DNA of 64,000 bases from contig CANAWG010000010.1 in assembly GCA_947365245.1 (NCBI GenBank), positions 1 through 64,000 on the forward strand, written 5' to 3'. Origin of the DNA: an uncultured Oscillibacter sp. Lineage in GTDB: Bacteria; Bacillota; Clostridia; Oscillospirales; Oscillospiraceae. The notes under the pieces are model-generated. The model saw only the letters and a list, made by a program, of their open reading frames with translations, had not been told where the DNA came from and searched no databases. The position numbers and the translations under genes are program-made. Positions 33,669 to 41,294 of the stretch are shown here, piece after piece. Each line of letters starts with the position of its first letter. Position 1 is the stretch's first letter.

Positions 33669-34010
33669 ATGAACGATATGAGCGGGAAGATGAAGAATAT
33701 CAGCAAGGCGGAGGTCCTGGTTTTGAAGGACCAGATCGCCTGTCAGGAGGGCCAGGTGGTCAGCAGGACGCTGGCGCAGAACAAGGCCCTGAGCGTCACG
33801 CTGTTCTCCTTTGCCAAGGGCGAGGAGATCAGCGCCCACGAATCCGGCGGAGACGCCTTTGTTATATGCCTGGAGGGGGTCGGCAGAATCACCATTGACG
33901 GCGCGGATTACTTTCTTCACGAAGGAGAGTCCATTGTCATGCCCGCGGGGCATCCCCACGCGGTTTACGGCGAGGAGGCGTTTAAGATGCTGCTGGTCGT
34001 GGTGTTTTGA
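33669..34010 (+). CDS. small cupin protein
   Basis: A 113-aa single cupin. Motif 1 (SAHESGGDAFVICLEG) and motif 2 (GESIVMPAGHPHAVYG) supply His and Glu metal ligands. It is the last gene of the redox operon. Role unknown; such proteins often bind a small metabolite or metal. Confidence 0.82.
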   Translation: MNDMSGKMKNISKAEVLVLKDQIACQEGQVVSRTLAQNKALSVTLFSFAKGEEISAHESGGDAFVICLEGVGRITIDGADYFLHEGESIVMPAGHPHAVYGEEAFKMLLVVVF

Positions 34011-34045
34011 CGGCGGCATATAGCCCGTGCGGGTTTGGCGCTGCG

Positions 34046-34085
34046 GCGAAAGCGGGCCGGAGAAATTTCTCCGGCCCGCTTTCGC
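34046..34085. terminator. perfect 40-bp palindrome, bidirectional terminator
   Basis: A 20-bp perfect stem without spacer, between the convergent cupin and cyuA genes. It is GC-rich in the middle, with AAA/TTT at centre and ends. Confidence 0.85.
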
Positions 34086-34131
34086 TGTGATGATATGCGG
34101 CTGTTTTGGAACCTCGCGCAGCGATCCATGC

Positions 34132-35424
34132 TCAGGCCTCCTTTTCCATCATGATCTCCAGGATGGTCCGGTCCGTCTGCACCATGCCCGGCGTGCTGAC
34201 CCGGCCCATGTTGCGGATGGCCGCCTCAGGCGTTGCGCCGCAGATGCCGTCCGTGGCCTGGAGCACCACGTTGTCCATGGCGAGATACGCGCACATCAGC
34301 GCGGCGTTGGAGGCCGTGGCCAGCTTCAGGGCGCAGCCGATCTTGCCGCCGTCGCAGATCATGCCGGTGAGGTTTCCGCTCATGTTGATGATGCCCCAGC
34401 CAATCTGCTCATCCGTGCCGCCCATCAGCCAGATCATGGCGGCGCAGGCGGCCGTGGCCGCGGAGACGCCGCAGCCGCAGGTGGCGGACAGCTTCCCGGT
34501 GTAGAGCTTGATGTAGACGTTCAGAGCGTGGGAGAAGGCCAGGGCCCTGACCAGCTGCTCCTGGGAGGCCCCCAGGTGGCGGCCCATCTCCGCCACGGGG
34601 ATGACGGCGGTCAGGCCGTGGTTTCCGCTGCCGGCGCTGCTCATGACGGCGTAGGGGCAGCCGCTCATCCGCCCCTCGGCGCTGCTGGCCACCCGGGCCA
34701 TGGTGCGGCTGAACAGATTGTCCCCCATGCTGCCGGACTCGATCTGGTGCTTCAGCGCGCCGGCGATGCCCACGCCGGGGTTGTTGGCCAGGCCGAAGTC
34801 CGCCAGGCGCTGGTTCATCTCCACGCCCTCCAGCATGAAAGAGAGCTCCTCCGGAGAGCACTGCTCCACAACGCCCTTGATCTCCGCCACGGTCATGGTT
34901 TTCAAGCGGTCGTGGATCTCGTCCTCCCCGGCGGCGGACCAGGGCTTCTCCAGCAGGACCTCGTGGTTCCGCTTCGTCAGGATGATGTTGGAGTGGGTCC
35001 CCCGGATCTCGCTGATGCCGATGCCGGCGGTGGTGATGATCTCCGCCCGGGCGTAGAGCTGGGTCTCGTCGTGCTTGATCATCACCACCACGTGCCGGTC
35101 CTCCACCATCTGAACGGCCCGGGCGGTCACCTCGTCGTTGATGTCCTCCAGCAGCTGCAGCCCCTTTTCTGGGTTGCGGAGGCTGGCCCCCAGGGCGGCG
35201 GCGTACTTCAGCCCCACCCGGGGAAAACCGGGGATGCCCACGCTCATGCCGTTTTTGTAGATGCCGGGGTTGACCTCCATCTTCACGGAGACCACGTCTC
35301 CGCCGATGGCACGGCAGGCGTCGGCGGCGGCCAGGGCCACGCAGACCGGCTCCGTGCAGCCCAGCGCCGGGACCACCTCCTGGTGCAGCAGTTTCAGCAG
35401 CTCTTCTTTCGTGATCATATCCAT
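34132..35424 (-). CDS. L-cysteine desulfidase family protein (CyuA/YhaM-like)
   Basis: A 430-aa protein of the UPF0597/CyuA family. It shows the N-terminal [15 protein letters not shown] and the Cys-rich [17 protein letters not shown], plus [17 protein letters not shown] at the end, which supply Fe-S ligands. CyuA breaks cysteine to pyruvate, ammonia and sulfide under anaerobic conditions. A serine dehydratase-like substrate is possible. A sigma-54 promoter lies 58 bases upstream, and the divergent gene encodes a sigma-54 activator; with PatB and RidA nearby it fits cysteine catabolism. Confidence 0.82.
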   Translation of the reverse strand: MDMITKEELLKLLHQEVVPALGCTEPVCVALAAADACRAIGGDVVSVKMEVNPGIYKNGMSVGIPGFPRVGLKYAAALGASLRNPEKGLQLLEDINDEVTARAVQMVEDRHVVVMIKHDETQLYARAEIITTAGIGISEIRGTHSNIILTKRNHEVLLEKPWSAAGEDEIHDRLKTMTVAEIKGVVEQCSPEELSFMLEGVEMNQRLADFGLANNPGVGIAGALKHQIESGSMGDNLFSRTMARVASSAEGRMSGCPYAVMSSAGSGNHGLTAVIPVAEMGRHLGASQEQLVRALAFSHALNVYIKLYTGKLSATCGCGVSAATAACAAMIWLMGGTDEQIGWGIINMSGNLTGMICDGGKIGCALKLATASNAALMCAYLAMDNVVLQATDGICGATPEAAIRNMGRVSTPGMVQTDRTILEIMMEKEA

Positions 35425-35481
35425 GCTCCTCCTTTGATGATTCGGTTTCTGGCGTCTATTGTACTGTTATTCGGATAATAA

Positions 35482-35497
35482 AGCAAATTTTATGCCA
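35482..35497 (-). promoter_or_regulatory. sigma-54 promoter of cyuA-like gene
   Basis: On the minus strand TGGCAT-N5-TTGCT matches the -24/-12 consensus (TGGCAC-N5-TTGCW) except one base. It is in the right orientation and 58 bases from the start codon. A near-identical site lies before patB at 37835. Confidence 0.85.
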
Positions 35498-35551
35498 AAT
35501 AATTTCCGCCCGATTTTCCGGAAATCCCTTGCAAACGGCTGCGGTCTGTGA

Positions 35552-35563
35552 TTAACTGGTTAA
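35552..35563. promoter_or_regulatory. TTAAC-TG-GTTAA palindrome near the activator start
   Basis: It lies about 25 bp before the activator gene and about 60 bp upstream of the cyuA -24/-12 site. It shares TTAACC/GGTTAA-like half sites with the palindrome at 37658. A possible activator site. Confidence 0.4.
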
Positions 35564-35588
35564 AGAAAATGGTCAAAGGAGTGAGCTT

Positions 35589-37649
35589 GTGCCCGCCAAA
35601 AAGAAGATCTCCGTCATCGCCCTGGATCCCAGGGCGGGGGCGTCCTACTGTTCCGACATCGCAAGGCTCTTCGGAGGGGCGGCGGACATCTCCGTGTTCT
35701 CCGTGCTGGACGGCAGCGCCGCCGGGGTGCTGGACCGGGCGGATCTGTTTGTGGCCTCCACCGACGCCTACGGCTCCCCGGAGGAGTTGGTGCGCCACAT
35801 CCCCATCGACAGCCAGACCATGGCGGTGGAGGTCTCTTTCCGTTGGAGCGACCTCCGCAAGCTCAAGGAGATACCCGCCGGGAGCCGGGTGCTGTTTGTC
35901 AACATGACCCAGACCATGGCCCGGGAGGCCATTGCCCAGCTGGAGCAGTTCGGCATCACCCACATCCACTGGATCCCCTTCTACCCCGGCGCGGAGGAGG
36001 TGCCGGATGTCCATATCGCCGTCACGCCGGACGAGCGGCGCTATGTCCCGCCCTCCGTGGAGACGGTCATCGACCTGGGGCAGCGGGTCTGCACCTCCGG
36101 CATGATGATCGAGATCGCCCTGCGGCTGGGTCTGGAGTCCCTGCTGGAGGGAGAGCCGTTTCAGGAGTACGCCCGGGAGGTGGCTACCAGCAACTACAGC
36201 TTTGATCGGATGTTTGCCCGGTCCATCCGCCTGGAGAGCCAGTTTCATATTTTAATGGAGAGTCTGGAGGACGGCGTGGTGGGCGTCAACGAGAGGGGAG
36301 AGGTCTTCGCCTGCAGCCGCCGGGCGGAGGAGATGGCCTGCGTCAGCGCGCCGCTGGTCCTGGGGAAGCGGTGCGAGGAGGTCTTCCCCTTCATTCCCTT
36401 TGTCCAGTGCCTTCAAAGCCGCCAGACCTTGCCCGCCAAGGCCGTCCGGGTGGGCGGCGTCAACCTCAGCGTGGAGGTGGTGCCGGTGATCCGGCAGAGC
36501 GCCTGCATCGGCGCGTTCGCCCTGCTCCAGCGGTTCAACGACGTGGAGGCCCGGCAGAGCGAGCTGCGGGGCCAGCTTTTCCACAAGGGCCTGTGTGCCA
36601 AGTACAGCTTTGACGACGTCACGGGACAGTCGGAGGCCATCCAAAAGACCAAGGAGACCCTGAGGCGCATGGCCCGCAGTGAGAGCCCTGTCCTGCTCAT
36701 CGGCGAGACTGGCACCGGAAAGGAGCTGTTTGCCCACGCCGTCCACCAGGCGTCCCGCCGGGCAAAGGGGCCCTTTGTGGCCATCAACGTGGCGGCGTTC
36801 CCGGAGAACCTGCTGGAGAGCGAGCTGTTCGGCTATGAGGAGGGGGCTTTCACCGGGGCGAAGAAGGGCGGGCGGCCCGGCCTCTTCGAGCTGGCCCACC
36901 GGGGGACCCTCTTTTTGGATGAGGTGGAGGGCATGAGCCCCGTCCTCCAGATCAAGCTCCTCCGGGCCCTCCAGGAGCGGGAGGTCATGCGGGTGGGGGG
37001 CAATCGGATCATCCATGTGGACGTGCGCATCGTGGCCGCCACCAACGAGGCCCTGGAGCGGAAAGTCCGGGACGGGACTTTCCGCCGGGACCTCTACTAC
37101 CGCCTGAACACCCTCCCCGCCATCATTCCGCCGCTGACGGAGCGGGGGGACGACATCTTCCTTCTCGCCGAGCAGTTCCGCCGGGAGCTGGGCGGGACCT
37201 TCCAGCTGACGGAGCCGGTGCGGGACTTCTTCCGCCGCCACGCCTGGCCGGGGAATATCCGGGAGCTGCGGAACGCGGTGGAGTATTTCATCTACACCGG
37301 CCACGACCGCATCACCATGGAGGATCTGCCTCCCACGCTGTTTCTCTCCCAGGAGGCGCCCCGGCCCGCCGCCGTTCCCGCCGCGCCGAAACGGGAGGCG
37401 GCGGCTGCCTCCGACGGGTTTCAGTTCGTCCTGGGCCAGCTCTATGAGGCCTCCCAGTCCCAGAGCCCCATGGGGCGGGAAAAGCTGCTGCAGCGGGCCC
37501 GGGAGGCGCACATCCCCCTCTCCCAGCACGAGATCCGGACCATTCTCTCCGACATGGCGGAGAGGGGACTGGCCCGGGTCAGCCGGGGAAGAGGCGGCAG
37601 CCAGCTGACGCCCAAGGGGCGGGCGCTCTGGGAAAATGGACGGGAATGA
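35589..37649 (+). CDS. sigma-54-dependent transcriptional activator with PrpR-N-like sensor
   Basis: A 686-aa protein. The N-terminal ~200 residues resemble the PrpR-N sensor; a PAS-like region follows ([21 protein letters not shown]). The AAA+ domain has Walker A GETGTGKE (about 372), the sigma-54-contact motif GAFTGA (about 419) and FLDEVEG. The C-terminus is not the usual Fis-type HTH. Residues ~630-680 look like a winged helix ([21 protein letters not shown]). The start is GTG, with AAAGGAG seven bases upstream. The gene sits between two sigma-54 promoters, so it most likely activates cyuA and the patB operon. Confidence 0.88.
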   Translation: MPAKKKISVIALDPRAGASYCSDIARLFGGAADISVFSVLDGSAAGVLDRADLFVASTDAYGSPEELVRHIPIDSQTMAVEVSFRWSDLRKLKEIPAGSRVLFVNMTQTMAREAIAQLEQFGITHIHWIPFYPGAEEVPDVHIAVTPDERRYVPPSVETVIDLGQRVCTSGMMIEIALRLGLESLLEGEPFQEYAREVATSNYSFDRMFARSIRLESQFHILMESLEDGVVGVNERGEVFACSRRAEEMACVSAPLVLGKRCEEVFPFIPFVQCLQSRQTLPAKAVRVGGVNLSVEVVPVIRQSACIGAFALLQRFNDVEARQSELRGQLFHKGLCAKYSFDDVTGQSEAIQKTKETLRRMARSESPVLLIGETGTGKELFAHAVHQASRRAKGPFVAINVAAFPENLLESELFGYEEGAFTGAKKGGRPGLFELAHRGTLFLDEVEGMSPVLQIKLLRALQEREVMRVGGNRIIHVDVRIVAATNEALERKVRDGTFRRDLYYRLNTLPAIIPPLTERGDDIFLLAEQFRRELGGTFQLTEPVRDFFRRHAWPGNIRELRNAVEYFIYTGHDRITMEDLPPTLFLSQEAPRPAAVPAAPKREAAAASDGFQFVLGQLYEASQSQSPMGREKLLQRAREAHIPLSQHEIRTILSDMAERGLARVSRGRGGSQLTPKGRALWENGRE

Positions 37650-37657
37650 ACTGTTTT

Positions 37658-37674
37658 AACCAATTTAATTGGTT
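37658..37674. promoter_or_regulatory. AACCAATT-T-AATTGGTT palindrome, candidate enhancer
   Basis: A perfect 8-bp inverted repeat around one base, followed at once by further GGTT and ACCAAT half-sites to 37689. It is ~170 bp upstream of the sigma-54 promoter at 37835, a normal enhancer distance. Confidence 0.5.
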
Positions 37675-37722
37675 TGACCAATAACCAATGGATGGACCGG
37701 CCGTCGCCGCGGCGGGTCTCTC

Positions 37723-37778
37723 ACAAAATCAGCAGGATGGGTCTCGGCAATCTGCCAAACCCATCCGGCTGATTTTGT
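37723..37778 (+). terminator. 20-bp inverted repeat after the activator gene
   Basis: Arms 37723-37742 and 37759-37778 match at 19 of 20 positions; the right arm ends GATTTTGT. It is a likely terminator for the activator gene, or part of the regulatory region. Confidence 0.6.
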
Positions 37779-37834
37779 CTGTTCTCACCAAATGCCAGGG
37801 ATTCTCTTCCGGAAAGCAGCGTGTGCGCCATTTT

Positions 37835-37850
37835 TGGCATAATTTTTGCT
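37835..37850 (+). promoter_or_regulatory. sigma-54 promoter of the patB operon
   Basis: TGGCAT-N5-TTGCT, 63 bases before the patB start. It differs from the cyuA site only in the spacer. Confidence 0.85.
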
Positions 37851-37912
37851 TTAATTTCCTGGCAGACGCGCACAGGCGGCTTCCAAATCTACGGAGAAAG
37901 GAATCCAAAGCG

Positions 37913-39082
37913 ATGAAATACGACTTCGACCAGATAGTGGACCGGTCTAAAAACCTCTCCGCCAAGTACGACGAGCGGGAGAAGAAGTTCGGGACCGGCG
38001 ACGTGATCCCTTTGTGGATCGCGGACATGGACTTCAGAACCGCCCAGCCCATCATTGACGCCCTGAAGCGGCGGGCGGAGGAGGGGATCTGGGGCTACAC
38101 CGCCCGTCCGGCCAGCTATTTTGAGGCGATCCGGGACTGGCAGAAGCGCCGCAACGGCTGGGAGATCGACGTCTCCCGTATGAGCTTCTGCCTGGGCGTG
38201 GTCCAGACCCTCTCCGCCATGGTCCAGCTCTACACGCCCCAGGGCGGGAACGTGCTGATCCAGACCCCGGTGTACGGCGAGTTCTACGACATGACGGAGT
38301 TCGCCGGGCGGAACGTCATCGAAAACCAGCTGGTGGAGCGGGACGGCCGCTGGACGGTGGACTGGGAGGACTTTGAGGACAAGCTCCGCGCCGCGGACCT
38401 CTTTTTGCTGTGCAGCCCCCACAATCCCCTGGGGATCGTCTGGACGGAGGAGGAACTCCGGCGGATGATGGAGCTGTGTCTCAAATACCGCGTGCTGGTG
38501 GTCAGCGACGAGATCCACTCGGACCTGGTCTTCCACGGAAAGAGGCACATCCCCACCGCGTCCCTCTCCGCCGAGATCGCAGCCAACGTGGTCACCGGCA
38601 TCTCCGGCACCAAGACCTTCAATTTGGCGGGGCTCCAGGCCAGCGCCGTGGTGTTCCCCGACCGGCATACAAAGGAGGTCTTCGACCGCTTCTGGATGAA
38701 CATGGACATCCACCGCAACAACGCCTTCTCCGTCACCGCCATGGAGGCGGCTTTCCGGGAGGGCGAGGAGTGGCTGGACCAGCTGCTGCCGTATCTCTCC
38801 GACAATTTTGACTTCGTGGTGGACTACTGCGAAAAGCGCATTCCCAAGATCCGCACCTTTGCCCCGGACGCCACGTATCTCATGTGGCTGGACTGCCGGG
38901 CGCTGGGACTGAGCAATGAACAGCTTCACGACTTCATGATTCAAAAGGCCGGCCTGGGCCTCAACGACGGCTGCGCCTTTGGCCGTCAGCTCAGCGGCTT
39001 CATGCGGCTCAACGCCGCCTGTCCCCGCAGCGTGCTGGAGCGGGCCATGCGCCAGCTGGAGGCCGCCGTCAGCGGTCTTTGA
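37913..39082 (+). CDS. PatB/MalY-like PLP-dependent cystathionine beta-lyase/aminotransferase
   Basis: A 389-aa fold-type I PLP enzyme. Markers: DVIPLWIADMDF at the N-terminus, LLCSPHNPLGIVW, VVSDEIHSDLVF and GTKTFNLAGLQAS with the PLP Lys. These are typical of MalY/PatB C-S lyases, which release sulfide or a thiol, pyruvate and ammonia from cysteine or cystathionine. The start ATG at 37913 has GGAGAAAGGA upstream. It is first in an operon with a transporter, RidA and a glutaredoxin-like protein, under a sigma-54 promoter. Confidence 0.88.
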   Translation: MKYDFDQIVDRSKNLSAKYDEREKKFGTGDVIPLWIADMDFRTAQPIIDALKRRAEEGIWGYTARPASYFEAIRDWQKRRNGWEIDVSRMSFCLGVVQTLSAMVQLYTPQGGNVLIQTPVYGEFYDMTEFAGRNVIENQLVERDGRWTVDWEDFEDKLRAADLFLLCSPHNPLGIVWTEEELRRMMELCLKYRVLVVSDEIHSDLVFHGKRHIPTASLSAEIAANVVTGISGTKTFNLAGLQASAVVFPDRHTKEVFDRFWMNMDIHRNNAFSVTAMEAAFREGEEWLDQLLPYLSDNFDFVVDYCEKRIPKIRTFAPDATYLMWLDCRALGLSNEQLHDFMIQKAGLGLNDGCAFGRQLSGFMRLNAACPRSVLERAMRQLEAAVSGL

Positions 39083-39154
39083 GAAGTCCGCGGTGAGATC
39101 CCTCCGCCGGAGGCGGAACACGATAGAGTACAAATGAGAAATGGAGATGTTATC

Positions 39155-40414
39155 ATGGCTACGCAAAACGGAAAGCAGTCTCTCTGGCAGCAGTATAAGA
39201 CCCCCATTCTCCTCCTGGGCGGCATCGCCGTCGGCTCCCTCATCGGCGTGATCGCCCCCAGCGCGGGGCAGTTCCTCAAGCCCGCCGGCGATATCTTTTT
39301 GAATCTGCTGTTCACCATCGTGGTCCCGCTGGTGTTTGTGTCCATCGCCTGCGCCGTGGGCAGTATGGCCAACATGAAGCGGCTGGGCAAAATTCTGGGG
39401 GGCACGGTGGCCGCGTTCCTGGCCACAGGCGCCATCGCCGCCGCCTGCGTCCTGACCTGGGTGAACCTGTTCAGCCCCTCCGCCGGGACCAATATCCAGC
39501 TGGCCGCCGCGGAGGTGGGAGAGCCCCAGACCGCCGCGGAGATGATCGTGGGCTCGCTGACCGTCAGCGATTTTCCGGACCTGTGGAGCAAGTCCCACAT
39601 GCTGCCCCTCATCATCTTCGCCATCATCACCGGCTTCTGTGTGGCCTCCTGCGGCGGGGAGAACAGCCCGGTGGGAAAGCTGCTGGCCAACCTCAACGAC
39701 ATCATCATGAAGTTCGTGGGCGTCATCATGACCATCGCCCCGGTGGGCCTGGGCGCCTACTTCGCCAACCTCATCGGCGAGTTCGGCCCCCAGCTGCTGG
39801 GGGACTACGGCCGGTCCATGGTGGTGTACTACCCCCTGTGCCTGCTGTACGTGGTGATTTTCTTCCCTCTGTACGCCTTTTTCTCCGGCGGAAAGCTGGG
39901 GGTCCGGCGGATGCTGAAGTACATCCTCACTCCCGCCGTCACGGCCTTTGCCACCCAGAGCTCCGCCGCCACGCTGCCGGTGAACAAGGAGGCCTGCGAC
40001 AGCATCGGCGTGCCCAAGGATGTCAGCGACCTGGTGCTGCCCATGGGCTGCACCATGCACATGGACGGCTCCGTCCTCAGCTCCATCGTGAAGATCGCGT
40101 TCCTCTTCGGCGTGTTCGACCTTCCTTTCTCCGGCGCGGGCACCTACGCCATGGCCATCGCCGTGGCCATCCTCAGCGCCTTCGTCCTCTCCGGCGCGCC
40201 CGGCGGCGGCCTGGTGGGCGAGATGTTGATCGTCAGCATGTTCGGCTTCCCCGCGGAGGCGTTTCCCCTCATCGCCACCCTGGGATTCCTGTTTGACCCC
40301 GCCGCCACCTGCCTCAACGCCGCCGGCGACACCATTGCCTCCATGATGGTCACCCGTCTGGTGGAGGGCAGGGACTGGCTTGCCAAAACGATGTCCGCCG
40401 GAGAGCGGAGCTGA
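39155..40414 (+). CDS. dicarboxylate/amino acid:cation symporter (DAACS family)
   Basis: A 419-aa membrane protein with the DAACS fold: eight transmembrane helices and two hairpin loops. Markers: ATQSSAATLPVNKEA (serine-rich HP1) and LPMGCTMHMDGSV, then GAPGGGLVGEM. Members import glutamate, dicarboxylates or cystine (TcyP). The operon context of C-S lyase and RidA suggests a sulfur amino acid. The start is the ATG at 39155, nine bases after GGAG. Confidence 0.87.
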   Translation: MATQNGKQSLWQQYKTPILLLGGIAVGSLIGVIAPSAGQFLKPAGDIFLNLLFTIVVPLVFVSIACAVGSMANMKRLGKILGGTVAAFLATGAIAAACVLTWVNLFSPSAGTNIQLAAAEVGEPQTAAEMIVGSLTVSDFPDLWSKSHMLPLIIFAIITGFCVASCGGENSPVGKLLANLNDIIMKFVGVIMTIAPVGLGAYFANLIGEFGPQLLGDYGRSMVVYYPLCLLYVVIFFPLYAFFSGGKLGVRRMLKYILTPAVTAFATQSSAATLPVNKEACDSIGVPKDVSDLVLPMGCTMHMDGSVLSSIVKIAFLFGVFDLPFSGAGTYAMAIAVAILSAFVLSGAPGGGLVGEMLIVSMFGFPAEAFPLIATLGFLFDPAATCLNAAGDTIASMMVTRLVEGRDWLAKTMSAGERS

Positions 40415-40448
40415 CCCTGCGATCATTTTTTGAAAAGGAGATATTGAC

Positions 40449-40817
40449 ATGAACGTATTGGAAACCAGCAAGGCCCCCGGGGCCATCGGCCCCTATTCCC
40501 AGGGCTATGAGGTGAACGGCCTTGTCTTCACCTCCGGCCAGATTCCCGTGAATCCCGCCGACGGCACGGTTCCCGCGGGCATCGCCGCCCAGGCGGAGCA
40601 GAGCTGCAAAAACGTGGGCGCGATTCTGGAAGCCGCCGGCGCCGGCTTCGACCGCGTCTTCAAGACCACCTGCTTCCTGGCGGACATGGGGGACTTCGCC
40701 GCGTTCAACGAGGTCTACGCCAGGTATTTCACCTCCAGGCCGGCCCGCTCCTGCGTGGCGGTGAGGGAGCTGCCCAAGGGCGTCCTGTGCGAGATTGAGG
40801 CCATCGCCGTTAAATAA
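40449..40817 (+). CDS. ridA: RidA-family enamine/imine deaminase
   Basis: A 122-aa RidA (YjgF) protein: KAPGAIGPYSQGYEVNG at the N-terminus, the catalytic Arg in RPARSCVAVRELPKG and the final CEIEAIAVK. RidA hydrolyses the 2-aminoacrylate released by PLP lyases such as PatB and by cysteine desulfidases. That reaction explains its place in this operon. RBS AAAGGAG precedes the ATG. Confidence 0.93.
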   Translation: MNVLETSKAPGAIGPYSQGYEVNGLVFTSGQIPVNPADGTVPAGIAAQAEQSCKNVGAILEAAGAGFDRVFKTTCFLADMGDFAAFNEVYARYFTSRPARSCVAVRELPKGVLCEIEAIAVK

Positions 40818-40854
40818 ACCGTGAATTAATTGGAGCTTGAAAGGAGATATACCC

Positions 40855-41106
40855 ATGAAAGTCACTGTCATTGGAAGCCACCTCTGCCCCGACACCCTGT
40901 ATGCCCTGAACCGCCTCAGCGAGGCGAAAGCGGAGATCGAGTTCAAGAACCTCTCCGCCAGCCTGCCGGATCTGAAAGTGTATTTGGCGCTGCGTCAGGA
41001 CAGCCCCGCCTATGCCGATATCCGGGCCGGCGGCGGCATCGGCATTCCCTGCTTCATTCTGGAGGACGGCACGGCCACCCGGGACCTGGATGCGGTCCTG
41101 AAATAA
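40855..41106 (+). CDS. glutaredoxin-like small protein
   Basis: An 83-aa protein with a thioredoxin-like fold: KVTVIGSHLCPDTLYALNRL (one Cys where glutaredoxins have CPYC), and GIGIPCFILEDG with the cis-Pro region. One catalytic Cys is present, so it would be a monothiol type. It is last in the patB operon; it may reduce mixed disulfides. RBS AAGGAGATATACCC precedes the ATG. Confidence 0.75.
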   Translation: MKVTVIGSHLCPDTLYALNRLSEAKAEIEFKNLSASLPDLKVYLALRQDSPAYADIRAGGGIGIPCFILEDGTATRDLDAVLK

Positions 41107-41114
41107 TCCGACAA

Positions 41115-41158
41115 ACGCCCCCGCTTTTCAGGCAGCACCTGCCGAAAAGCGGGGGCGT
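41115..41158 (+). terminator. terminator at the end of the patB operon
   Basis: A 15-bp stem (41115-41129 with 41144-41158) has an inner GGCAG/CTGCC hairpin. It closes transcription before the right junction of the spoVAD element. Confidence 0.85.
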
Positions 41159-41272
41159 GTTATACGGCGGCGGTCTTTCCGGACTTTGAGGGCGGAGCCG
41201 CGTGCAAGGACCCAAAATGAGGCTGGCGGTTCGATGTGTGTAATGCGCCATATCGGCTTTGAAATAAATTGT

Positions 41273-41294
41273 CCTAATCAAACATTCGCGGGGG
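41273..41294. other. right junction of the spoVAD element (inverted arm plus core)
   Basis: Arm CCTAATC (41273-41279), 8 bases, then core GCGGGGG (41288-41294). The arm is the inverse of that at 21846, and the core is identical to 21830. The element side is to the left. Confidence 0.8.

Larger units (their letters stand above)
21830..41294. mobile_element. 19,458-bp intervening element interrupting spoVAD
   Basis: The two parts of spoVAD, in the same orientation, flank this segment. Both junctions contain GCGGGGG (21830-21836 and 41288-41294). A large serine recombinase gene lies 160 bp inside the left junction. Inside the element, GATTAGG (21846-21852) and CCTAATC (41273-41279) lie 9 and 8 bases from the cores, so the excised circle would carry a near-symmetric attP. 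Eighteen cargo genes are metabolic or regulatory, with no phage or conjugation genes. The structure parallels the sigK skin element. Excision itself is predicted, not observed. Confidence 0.88.

Noticed and set aside
37889-40486. 865-codon open frame antisense to patB, the DAACS gene and ridA
   Set aside because: Composition (His/Gly/Ala/Asp-rich) and lack of family motifs mark it as a shadow of three clear plus-strand genes.
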